A DNA stretch of 39,010 nucleotides, taken from the IMG/VR virus record IMGVR_UViG_3300030329_004483, positions 988 through 39,997 of that record. The stretch is one strand, 5' to 3'. Both the position numbers and the translations under genes were made by a program. Below are positions 1 through 6,752 of this stretch, piece by piece. The first letter of the stretch is position 1. Each line of letters opens with the position of its first letter. The notes beneath the pieces were generated by a model. It worked only from the letters and a program-made list of their open reading frames with translations, was not told the origin of the DNA and did not search any database. The stretch is from a virus.

Positions 1-105
1 GACCAGGAGACCACTGCGGACATAGCTGTGTCCTACGCACTGCGGACATTTGGTGCCTGCATTCATCTCCGGGCTGGTAATCGAAAAGCTCCGGCAGTAC
101 CATGA
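1..105 (+). CDS. Possible 3' end of an upstream gene (partial)
   Basis: Frame 1 is open from the first base to a TGA at 103-105, giving 34 residues that begin DQETTADIAV. This could be the tail of a gene that starts before the window, in the same direction as the following operon. I do not recognise it. Frame 3 is also open for about 77 bases, so chance cannot be excluded, and the fragment is too short for composition to decide. Confidence 0.3.
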   Translation, partial: DQETTADIAVSYALRTFGACIHLRAGNRKAPAVP

Positions 106-126
106 TGTCGGGGGAAAGGGGGAAAT

Positions 127-318
127 GTGGCAACCAAGAAAAAAGCAAAATCGACAGAGGCTAGGAGTCCGGGCACCATCTATCAGGTGGATATGGATCG
201 GGATGACATAGCTACCATTATTCTTCACCTGGACGCGCGGATGGGCCGGGACATGAAAAGGGTGGAGGCGATACAGCGAAAGCTGAAAGTGATACTCGAA
301 GGAGGTCCGACCGCATGA
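127..318 (+). CDS. Small hypothetical protein, helical
   Basis: 63 residues from a GTG start preceded by a purine-rich stretch of G and A runs (109-124) that can serve as ribosome binding site. The N-terminus is lysine-rich (MATKKKAKS) and the rest looks like one amphipathic helix ending in RKLKVILEGG. Its TGA overlaps the next gene's ATG (ATGA, 315-318), so the pair is probably translationally coupled. No family recognised. It opens the accessory block that contains the GroES, metalloprotease and CxxCH genes. Confidence 0.6.
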   Translation: MATKKKAKSTEARSPGTIYQVDMDRDDIATIILHLDARMGRDMKRVEAIQRKLKVILEGGPTA

Positions 319-719
319 GCTACACGAAATTCTTACGGTGGGTGCTCGAAAATTTGGACTTGGCGCCGAAGCTCGTGGAGCATGCCGGTGAGGTGTGGGA
401 TGCCATCGAGAGCGGAGACGAGTCCAGGGCGGCCAGGGAGGCCGGCGAATTTCTCATCTGGCTGTCGTCGATCCTCGAAGATATGCCCGAATTCGCCGAT
501 GACGGATCTCCTCGAATGAGCCGATTGAATTTCTCCGACCCCGAGGATAATACTATCCAGTCGGTGGCGCCGGATGAGAGTGGGGCGGCGACGGGGATCG
601 TGGAAATGGCAGTGGCGGCCAGGGAGGTCGATAAGGCTATCGGACTCGGGGGGGTGATGATGGCGTGGCAGCTAATACAACTCATATGGCCAATATTGCG
701 ATTGTTAAAGACACGGTAA
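315..719 (+). CDS. Hypothetical protein with hydrophobic C-terminal segment
   Basis: 134 residues with a strong ribosome binding site (GGAGGT at 301-306) inside the preceding gene. The N-terminal half is acidic and helical (residues ~1-60). The C-terminal ~25 residues (GGVMMAWQLIQLIWPILRLL) form a strongly hydrophobic stretch ending in basic residues, which could be one membrane helix or a membrane-binding amphipathic helix. I do not recognise a family. A C-terminal membrane anchor next to a phage lysis-like neighbourhood could point to a membrane role, but nothing in the sequence proves it. Confidence 0.65.
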   Translation: MSYTKFLRWVLENLDLAPKLVEHAGEVWDAIESGDESRAAREAGEFLIWLSSILEDMPEFADDGSPRMSRLNFSDPEDNTIQSVAPDESGAATGIVEMAVAAREVDKAIGLGGVMMAWQLIQLIWPILRLLKTR

Positions 720-734
720 TGCACGGAGGGATGT

Positions 735-1088
735 ATGGCGGAGAAGTCTCCGAATGAAGGGTCAGAGTCCGAAGCGCCAAACGCAACGGGTGACTGGCTA
801 CTGGTCGAGCATATCGAGGAGCCGACGACCAAGGGGGGGCTGGCCCTCCCGGATCAGTCGAAGTACCAGGGGCAAGCCCGCGTTGTATCGGTGGGGCCCG
901 GCCCCATAAGTCTGCACGGGACTCGAATCCCTCCGGACATGTATCCCGGAGATGTCGTTTGGCTTGGGGCGCCAACTCAAAAACGGATCGAATGGGGCGG
1001 GGGAGTACTGCACGGCGTCCGGCAGGCTGATGTGGTGGCCGTGGCTGGTAGATCGAATCGAGAGGTGAGAGTCCGGGAGGTCATATGA
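735..1088 (+). CDS. groES: GroES-type co-chaperonin (Cpn10)
   Basis: 117 residues. After an acidic ~18-residue leader, residues ~19-104 follow the Cpn10 pattern: a first strand (DWLLVEHIEEP), a mobile-loop-like segment with the GGLALP motif (GGIVLT in E. coli GroES, which contacts GroEL), QGQARVVSVGPG matching the conserved GEVLAVGNG strand, YPGDVVWL matching VGDIVIF, and a final strand QADVVAVAG. Co-chaperonins cap GroEL and permit folding of substrates; phage versions such as T4 gp31 and RB49 CocO adapt the host chaperonin to capsid proteins. No groEL is present here, so this one probably works with the host GroEL. SD GGAGGG lies just upstream of the ATG; the stop overlaps the metalloprotease start (ATGA, 1085-1088). 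Confidence 0.87.
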   Translation: MAEKSPNEGSESEAPNATGDWLLVEHIEEPTTKGGLALPDQSKYQGQARVVSVGPGPISLHGTRIPPDMYPGDVVWLGAPTQKRIEWGGGVLHGVRQADVVAVAGRSNREVRVREVI

Positions 1089-1828
1089 TCAGCGCCGGGC
1101 CGGTATTCGACCCCGAGGCGACGGCCTTCTCGTATGGGTTCGATTCGATCGCCGCATATCAAGACTGGCACGGACTAAAGCCGGACGGCATTCCTGGACC
1201 GGTCACCACGACCAGTATGGTACAGCCAAGGTGTGGGCGCCCGGACTACGAAGAGGCAAGGCCACCCGAGGAATCTAGTTGGCCGCGCCGGTGCATGGAT
1301 GTGACGTGCTCCTATAAGCTAGCGCTTAACCTGAACGACGATGTCATACAGTCCGCGTGGAACAAGGCGCTCACGATGTGGAATCAGGTTTGTGGCATCA
1401 ACCTCCGATTATCGGAGGATTTCGACAGCGCCAGCATATGGGCCACATCTGGCCCATTGTCGGGGTCGACGCTAGCGTGGTCGTACTTGCCTAATGGCAA
1501 TTGCCGAGAACGGCTTGAGCAGAGATACGATAGCGAACAGCGATGGAGTCACGACTACTTGGCGAAGACTATACTCCACGAAATAGGCCACGCGATCGGC
1601 CTCAGTCATAGCCGGTCAAAAGCAGATATTATGTACCCGTCAATCACCGGGGCACCCGTCGACTCCTATCCTGGGGATGGTGATACGGCCAAGGTGGTCG
1701 ACAGATACGGACGGCCCAACTTACCGGACGGCCCGGACCCCGCCCCGGAGGATACCCCGATGGGTAGCCGGATAACCATCACGGGGGACGATCTAGCTCC
1801 CGGCACATATACCATCAAAAAAATGTGA
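1085..1828 (+). CDS. Matrixin (M10A) zinc metalloprotease with cysteine-switch propeptide
   Basis: 247 residues. Residues ~15-47 resemble the peptidoglycan-binding-like helical propeptide of matrix metalloproteases. They are followed by the motif PRCGRPD at 48-54, which fits the MMP cysteine switch PRCGxPD; C50 would ligate the catalytic zinc and keep the zymogen latent. The catalytic part (~65-200) has the zinc site HEIGHAIGLSH (H165, E166, H169, H175) and a Met-turn at M183 (DIMYPS), with the eight-residue spacing usual for matrixins. A short C-terminal tail (~215-247) is not recognised. No signal peptide is seen, so release may occur at lysis, through a holin, or as a virion part. It could digest a proteinaceous host surface layer. 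Family is very sure; role is inference. Confidence 0.93.
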   Translation: MISAGPVFDPEATAFSYGFDSIAAYQDWHGLKPDGIPGPVTTTSMVQPRCGRPDYEEARPPEESSWPRRCMDVTCSYKLALNLNDDVIQSAWNKALTMWNQVCGINLRLSEDFDSASIWATSGPLSGSTLAWSYLPNGNCRERLEQRYDSEQRWSHDYLAKTILHEIGHAIGLSHSRSKADIMYPSITGAPVDSYPGDGDTAKVVDRYGRPNLPDGPDPAPEDTPMGSRITITGDDLAPGTYTIKKM

Positions 1829-1877
1829 ATAAGGAAAAGCCGCCCTGGCGTCCTTATCCAACTCCAAGGGGGGGCCA

Positions 1878-3164
1878 GTGTATCATCAGAATAGGCTAGT
1901 GATGTGGGCCGCATGGATCGCCGTGATATCCGTCCTCATATGGCTCATCATCGAAACCTCCGGGCGTGGTGAATCTCCCACTCAGATAGAGAGCGAGGAG
2001 AATCTGAGAGTGTACCGCGCTATCTTGCCGGATCTGTCGGACCCATACGCCAACCGGATGCTACACTCCCCGAGAATGATATGGTACACGGCCGACTCAA
2101 TGGGAGTAGCCTATCAAGCGCACAGTGGTCCGGAGCCCGGTGCTGGTGAGATAGGATTCGCCGACGCGATGGCGACCGATGCCCTACCAAACCAGAATAC
2201 CGTCACAAGATTCCCCTGGGCACCGATGCCTGGGGGGACGCATCTAGCGCACGGGGCCGCGTCATATAAGGGCTTTTATTTGCCAGTCGATCATGACGGG
2301 GTCATTCTTCCCGTGGTCTGGTACCGTCACCAGATCGAGAGCCTGCACCACCCCAACAAATCAGTCAGGGGGTGGAATTGGACATTTCCGGCCGGCTCGA
2401 TTGTCTGGGAGGTGTTAGTGATCCAAGGCCCGGACGGCATAAGCTACCCGTATGAGGTACGTAGCCGATGGAGGTATGCCGATCACTGGCAACCCAGGCT
2501 ATACCGGCCGTTTCCGCGCGCAGTGGAAGCAGCGGAGTACGTAGATCGAGGGCCCAGCTCGGAAATGGCCAGGAGATTTTCCGCGCATTGCCGCGCTCCC
2601 ATTACGGAAGTGGGACAAATCGAGTCCGTGGAGCCAGGAAGCGAATCATTTGAAACTGGCGCTGGCGAGTCGTTTCGTCGGTCGTTCGGTCTGGACCGAC
2701 TGCCTCCCCTGCCGGAGGGCGTAGTAATCTCCATGCTGGGCCGCGAGTTCGTCGAGGTCGCCGGCACTCAGTGGAAGCCGGGATGCGATAGCCCCACGAC
2801 TGACAGCGATTTCCACATCGTCCCGAGGGGGTCCCTGTTGGCCATCGTGGGCAGCGACGAAGAAAGCTGTGCCAGATGCCACGATACGAGCTTGACAAGT
2901 TCGCGTCGATTTGGGAATAAACGCACATGGGGATGGGTGCGGGGAAACCTCGGAACCGAGGCATCGAATGGGGGAATCATCAGTTGGTCGCCCATCAGCC
3001 CCGACACGTTCCGGGGCCGGCGTGAGGCAAACCCGGCGGTGAGGATGAGGCAGAACTGGGTGCGGGGCGGTATCGTCGCCCAATATGACCCGGACAAGCA
3101 CCCAAAGAGATACTACACGAGACTGGCGCCTGAAAAACTAACTCGGATAAAACCGGAGGAATGA
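1878..3164 (+). CDS. Membrane-anchored protein with one c-type haem motif (CxxCH)
   Basis: 428 residues from a GTG start behind AAGGGGGGG; an ATG at 1902 is an alternative that keeps the same topology. Residues ~9-27 are one hydrophobic helix, with the rest predicted outside the cytoplasm. A single haem-attachment motif CARCH occupies residues 331-335. There are also isolated cysteines (for example in SAHCRAP and PGCDSP). The body is rich in Trp, Tyr and Pro and looks like a beta-rich periplasmic domain. The motif suggests a covalently bound haem if the host has cytochrome c maturation, but one CxxCH can occur by chance or bind metal. I do not recognise the full-length family. It lies between the metalloprotease and a secreted coiled-coil gene. 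Confidence 0.8.
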   Translation: MYHQNRLVMWAAWIAVISVLIWLIIETSGRGESPTQIESEENLRVYRAILPDLSDPYANRMLHSPRMIWYTADSMGVAYQAHSGPEPGAGEIGFADAMATDALPNQNTVTRFPWAPMPGGTHLAHGAASYKGFYLPVDHDGVILPVVWYRHQIESLHHPNKSVRGWNWTFPAGSIVWEVLVIQGPDGISYPYEVRSRWRYADHWQPRLYRPFPRAVEAAEYVDRGPSSEMARRFSAHCRAPITEVGQIESVEPGSESFETGAGESFRRSFGLDRLPPLPEGVVISMLGREFVEVAGTQWKPGCDSPTTDSDFHIVPRGSLLAIVGSDEESCARCHDTSLTSSRRFGNKRTWGWVRGNLGTEASNGGIISWSPISPDTFRGRREANPAVRMRQNWVRGGIVAQYDPDKHPKRYYTRLAPEKLTRIKPEE

Positions 3165-3167
3165 CAC

Positions 3168-3596
3168 ATGGCTCGCTGGATGTGGATGGTAATCGGGGTC
3201 GGTGCGATACTCGCGGCTATGATAATCCCAGGCGTCGGGCATGCCTGCGGGGGTGGGTTCGGATTCCTGTCCGGAGGATTGGGAGGCGGTACCACAATCA
3301 GCACGCCGTCACTTCTGAATATCGGCCCAGGCCCAGCGCCATCGTATAAGGGATCGTCATACCAGCGGGACGTCAGTACGCCGAGGGTGGAGTCGAGTGC
3401 AGAAGATGATGAAATCGAATCATTGCAACGTCAAATTGAGGATCTTGAGCGTCAGGTGTCCCTGGCTCGCCTGCGGGGTAGGGTGGTCGAACTCAAGAGG
3501 CAATTGTCGGAGGGGATCGACCCCATCGAGACGGTGGTAAGAGCAGGGTCGAGGATCCGAATCAGCGCGGTCAGTACAAGCACGAGAATAGAGTGA
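3168..3596 (+). CDS. Secreted or membrane coiled-coil protein
   Basis: 142 residues. An N-terminal hydrophobic segment (residues ~5-25) ends in GVGHAC, which could be a signal peptidase I site (GHA) or an imperfect lipobox with Cys27. A Gly-rich region (CGGGFGFLSGGLGGG) follows. Residues ~77-115 show heptad spacing (IESLQRQIEDLERQV) typical of a coiled coil. The architecture of export signal plus coiled coil recurs in the broken gene at 3666-3887 and, on the other strand, at 34430-35005. The role is unknown; a spanin-like envelope function is possible but not shown. A terminator-like hairpin follows directly after its stop. Confidence 0.75.
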   Translation: MARWMWMVIGVGAILAAMIIPGVGHACGGGFGFLSGGLGGGTTISTPSLLNIGPGPAPSYKGSSYQRDVSTPRVESSAEDDEIESLQRQIEDLERQVSLARLRGRVVELKRQLSEGIDPIETVVRAGSRIRISAVSTSTRIE

Positions 3597-3607
3597 TCAC
3601 ACCTCCA

Positions 3608-3649
3608 GGGCGGGCGGGCCGCAATCCTCTCTAGGCCCGTCCGCCCCTT
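3608..3649 (+). terminator. Rho-independent terminator-like hairpin
   Basis: A 13-bp GC stem (3608-3620 with 3634-3646, one G:U pair) encloses a 13-base loop and is followed by CTTCTCTC. It starts 12 bases after the stop at 3596. The stem is very stable; the T tract is interrupted by C, so termination may be partial. It would end the 127-3596 accessory transcript. Confidence 0.7.
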
Positions 3650-3665
3650 CTCTCAAAAGGCCGAC

Positions 3666-3887
3666 ATGGTAAACACGCGCTTGAAGGTTATGGCGGCTGT
3701 CCTGGTGTGGTCCTTTTGGCTCCCCGGTCCGATATTCGCGGGGATGTGAGTCTCGAACAGATGTCGCTCCGGTCGGAGTGTCGTCCAATACCAAACGACG
3801 AGATCGGAGAAGATAGAAGATTTACGGAGAAGGATCGAAGCACTGAGGATGAGGATAAAGCAACTTAAGGGGGCAGATAAGGCATGA
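3666..3887 (+). pseudogene. Secreted coiled-coil protein interrupted by in-frame TGA
   Basis: From ATG 3666 the frame encodes 26 residues like a signal peptide (MVNTRLKVMAAVLVWSFWLP, then GPIFAG), then Met and a TGA at 3747-3749. The same frame then stays open for 45 more codons to TGA 3885-3887. It encodes a basic coiled coil (KIEDLRRRIEALRMRIKQL) like that of the protein at 3168. The second TGA overlaps the ATG of the next gene (ATGA), as expected if the distal part is translated. This may be a nonsense mutation, a readthrough site or a sequencing error. An overlapping frame from GTG 3746 (40 residues) is also open but lacks coiled-coil pattern. TGA serves as an ordinary stop elsewhere in the window, so general recoding is unlikely. 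Confidence 0.55.
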
Positions 3888-4048
3888 GCGAAGCAAAGCA
3901 AAAGACGGAGAAGTTCGTGGCACCCGTGGGGCGTACACAGAACCGGAGTACGGCCGCCAAGAAGACATGTAAATGCAAGGCCAAGAGTAAGAAGATCGGC
4001 CAGCGAGGGTCAAAAAACAACCGACGGAACAAACGAATCGAGTGGTAG
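3884..4048 (+). CDS. Tiny very basic protein with CxC
   Basis: 54 residues starting at ATG 3884, which overlaps the stop of the coiled-coil frame, and ending in TAG one base before the ATG of the next gene. About a third of the residues are Lys or Arg, with a CKC motif in the middle (KKTCKCKAKSKK). The tight fit between neighbours supports a real gene. The composition suggests nucleic-acid or membrane-surface binding. No family recognised. Confidence 0.6.
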   Translation: MSEAKQKTEKFVAPVGRTQNRSTAAKKTCKCKAKSKKIGQRGSKNNRRNKRIEW

Positions 4049-4049
4049 G

Positions 4050-4883
4050 ATGCCGCAAAAAACGATAGGCGCAAGGGACTACCGGCCGGCCATCGAGCCG
4101 GAACCGCCCGACAGGGTCGACGGCCTGAAGCTCTGGGTGAAGGCATCCGATGCGATGCTGTCGAACAACGCGACGATTAGCACATTACACCCGCACGCCG
4201 ACAATACGGGGCTCGGCTATGTATTCACTGCGCCCGGTACCGCACCGACATATGACATCGGTACGATGCAAAGGGACTCGATAGACACCGACGGATCGGG
4301 TGCCCTGATGGATAGCGTCCGGGACTCCCGCGATATACTGCCGGCGGCCAGCGAGGCCCTTATGGTCGCGGCCGTCATTAGAATGCCAGACGTCAGCGAT
4401 AACGGACAATTCGGAGTATGCGGCGCGGGCGGTTATGGCGTGTCGAATAGTGGTTTCCGTGGCGTGGACTGGCTTATCCATAGCAGCGCGCTGAATTTTC
4501 GGATGAAGGGTCAGGACAACGGAACGAAGTCCGCGACGATAGCCAGCGGTGGGTTGACCAACAACCAAACGCATGTATGTATCGGCGTTAGGGAGCACGG
4601 GACGAACAAAATCCACGTATGGCTCGACGGATCTAGCCACGATGATACGACACCGAGCAGCCACTCGGCGCAAAGCATGAAACACGCTAGTACAGCGGCC
4701 GACTTCAACCTGGGGGACCGGATAGGCGCCCATGTTACATGGTGCCTCAACGGATTCCTCGGGGAAATGATTTGGTACTATCGGACGTCAGACTACAAAA
4801 ATGACGACGTCAATCGTGTCGGGTCGTACCTCGCCGGCCAGTGGGGAACAACTTGGTCCAACGCGACTCAAATGGCGGGGTGA
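4050..4883 (+). CDS. Concanavalin A-like (LamG-type) lectin domain protein
   Basis: 277 residues. The segment from ~25 (VDGLKLWVKASDA) through the C-terminal motif GFLGEMIWYYRTSDYKNDDV followed by GSYLAGQWG matches the pattern of ConA-like lectin/glucanase domains, where a final strand is followed by a helix ending YLxxKWG. Such domains bind glycans, often in phage tail fibres or neck fibres. It is followed four bases later by a beta-helix tailspike-like gene, which supports a host-recognition role. No catalytic site is evident. Confidence 0.7.
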   Translation: MPQKTIGARDYRPAIEPEPPDRVDGLKLWVKASDAMLSNNATISTLHPHADNTGLGYVFTAPGTAPTYDIGTMQRDSIDTDGSGALMDSVRDSRDILPAASEALMVAAVIRMPDVSDNGQFGVCGAGGYGVSNSGFRGVDWLIHSSALNFRMKGQDNGTKSATIASGGLTNNQTHVCIGVREHGTNKIHVWLDGSSHDDTTPSSHSAQSMKHASTAADFNLGDRIGAHVTWCLNGFLGEMIWYYRTSDYKNDDVNRVGSYLAGQWGTTWSNATQMAG

Positions 4884-4887
4884 TACG

Positions 4888-5958
4888 ATGCTGATCGACC
4901 CATCTCTATCCAACGGAAAAGAAAACGCCAGCCCAGAAATCGAAAGGGTGATCAAAGAGATCACCAAAAAAAAATCTGGCACCTGGAGGATGGGCGGGGG
5001 CATAGAATTTCTGTCCGGTATCTACCGGATTAAGAACACGATCGAACTGCCCAGCGCTATGGGGCTGGTAATGTCCGGAAAGGGGGCGGTGATCCAGCCG
5101 CCACCGCGTGGGGTACTGCCGAACGGAGGCCCCTGGATCACGGACAGGATTCCCATGCTAGGGACCGCGATACTCTGGGACGGGCCGCCCAACGAACCGA
5201 TGATACGGTGGAGCGGAATCGGCGGCGCTTTCAGGGACTTCTCGCTCTGGGGTCAGGTCCGCGCAGACAATGGCACGACAGAGGGGACGACGGACGGACC
5301 TCGGGCCAGCAGTGGGATCCACGTCCGGCACTGCAAGGGAATGGCGTCGGGTCATTCCAGCATCCAAAACGTATCGGTGGCCGACACGATTGACGCCTTC
5401 ACGTTTGGCGAGGATCAAGAAGAAGGAAACTGTGCCGACATGAGCATGGACCGGGTGCAGAGCTACCGATGCGACCGATTCCTGCGGGTCCGAAATACCT
5501 TCGGCGTTAATTACCGCATCGGACTCGGGACGGCGACACAAACCCCAATCGTATTCGACTTCGAATTCGGCGGTTGCCTCGACGCGCAATACATGGCGGT
5601 CGAGTATATAGACACGTTTTTAGTGACGGGGAACCAGGGGACCGGAAACGGATCTTTCAATTTTGGCACGGTCAAGCTCGACCTCCAGCAAGGCCACAAG
5701 GCACGCCTGGATGAAGGAGAGCAGGAGGACCGGAGGCAGTTCCCCAAGTTGGTGCATTCGCGAGAAAATCAGAAAATACTCATCGACTTCCAGGCAATCC
5801 ACGCGCCCGAAGGTTTGCGGGATTGGCCGCGCACAGAGGGGACGGTCTGGGACCTAAAGGATCGAGTACAAGTAACGGCGCATCGAGCGGCATACATGCC
5901 ACATGATGCGCACCCAAATCTGACGTATGGAAAAGTAATCTACCAAAGTGAATCTTAG
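4888..5958 (+). CDS. Tailspike-like right-handed beta-helix protein
   Basis: 356 residues from ATG 4888 (MLIDPSLSNGKE); the frame is open further upstream but that part overlaps the lectin gene. The N-terminus (GGIEFLSGIYRIKNTIELPS) is the typical start of pectate-lyase-type beta-helices: a Gly-rich strand, then 'G.Y.i...i.lps', then 'l.G.g..i'. Later repeats such as GIHVRHCKGM and SSIQNVSVADT fit helix coils. Phage members bind or cleave host polysaccharide. No catalytic residues can be assigned by eye. It follows the lectin gene and could form part of the same adsorption structure. Confidence 0.7.
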   Translation: MLIDPSLSNGKENASPEIERVIKEITKKKSGTWRMGGGIEFLSGIYRIKNTIELPSAMGLVMSGKGAVIQPPPRGVLPNGGPWITDRIPMLGTAILWDGPPNEPMIRWSGIGGAFRDFSLWGQVRADNGTTEGTTDGPRASSGIHVRHCKGMASGHSSIQNVSVADTIDAFTFGEDQEEGNCADMSMDRVQSYRCDRFLRVRNTFGVNYRIGLGTATQTPIVFDFEFGGCLDAQYMAVEYIDTFLVTGNQGTGNGSFNFGTVKLDLQQGHKARLDEGEQEDRRQFPKLVHSRENQKILIDFQAIHAPEGLRDWPRTEGTVWDLKDRVQVTAHRAAYMPHDAHPNLTYGKVIYQSES

Positions 5959-6010
5959 CGCCTTCGGTCGTGGCTACGGTGACGAGGTGCAGAAATATCC
6001 GGAGAGTACT

Positions 6011-6301
6011 ATGCACCGTGGCGATCCTACTACCAAAGATCAATGGGTGAGGGGGTTACTGGGCCTTGTTTTTATTTCTTGTTTGACCGGAATCTATCAG
6101 GCCGGCCAACTCAAGCAGGAGGTGGTGTATCTGCACAACGGTCTCGACAAGCTGACGAAGCAGGTCGAGCTATTGATTCGCAACGACTTGGTCGACCTGC
6201 GTGGTCGGCTGTCTGCTATGGAAAACTCGGGAACTCGCGAGATGATTAACGAGCTACGGGAAGATGTTGCGGACATCCGCCGGGAGCGCCATGCCCAGTA
6301 A
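6011..6301 (+). CDS. Small membrane protein with coiled coil
   Basis: 96 residues from ATG 6011, preceded by GGAGAG; a GTG at 5948 would extend it into the previous gene. Residues ~13-32 are one hydrophobic helix (GLLGLVFISCLTGIYQAG), followed by a long heptad-patterned helix (~33-95). N-terminal anchor plus coiled coil resembles inner-membrane spanins and some holin-associated proteins, but no cognate outer spanin is identifiable. It ends inside the start of the terminase small-subunit candidate. Confidence 0.7.
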   Translation: MHRGDPTTKDQWVRGLLGLVFISCLTGIYQAGQLKQEVVYLHNGLDKLTKQVELLIRNDLVDLRGRLSAMENSGTREMINELREDVADIRRERHAQ

Positions 6302-6752
6302 TGCAATCGGAGGACATAGCCCGGAGTTCGACCCGGACACGGAGCCGAGGCGCGGTGACTTTTTGCTGCTCCAGCGAGTGCTGAACCTTGGGGTAGCCAT
6401 CCCAGATTCGGCCCGAGAAAGCCTAGGCCACGGGGTGACATGGGCGGCAAAGCTAGCGGTGAATCCGAAAAAGCCCGACCGAATTCGACTGTCGGCGTTG
6501 CGGGTCCTCGGGACTATCGAAAAAATGAATATCGACATCGCGCTCAAACTGCTAGATAAGAGATTCCCGGACAAGATCGAGATGCAGGACGACCAGCAAG
6601 AGACCGCTGACGATCTGGCGAGGCAGCTCCGGGATGATCGCGAATACATCGCGTTCGCGAGGAAGAAGCGGAGGGAGGCGGCCGGTCCGGAGGGGAAGGT
6701 GGGCCGGAAGGCTCGCCGAAAGCGAGGCCCGAAACCGAAGAGGAGTACATGA
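6291..6752 (+). CDS. Probable terminase small subunit
   Basis: 153 residues from ATG 6291 (GGGAG at the right distance); an in-frame ATG at 6264 lacks this. The N-terminal half is helical (LLLQRVLNLGVAIPDS) and the C-terminus is strongly basic (KVGRKARRKRGPKPKRST). The main reason for the call is position: its TGA overlaps the ATG of the terminase large subunit (6749-6752). Small terminases recognise the packaging site and stimulate the large subunit. I see no clear helix-turn-helix, so the functional call rests on context. Confidence 0.6.
   Translation: MPSNAIGGHSPEFDPDTEPRRGDFLLLQRVLNLGVAIPDSARESLGHGVTWAAKLAVNPKKPDRIRLSALRVLGTIEKMNIDIALKLLDKRFPDKIEMQDDQQETADDLARQLRDDREYIAFARKKRREAAGPEGKVGRKARRKRGPKPKRST

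Noticed and set aside
3747-3749. TGA recoded as an amino acid genome-wide
   Set aside because: TGA ends many genes here in tight ATGA overlaps (for example 316, 1086, 6750, 11292), so it is read as stop in general; only a local event is considered.
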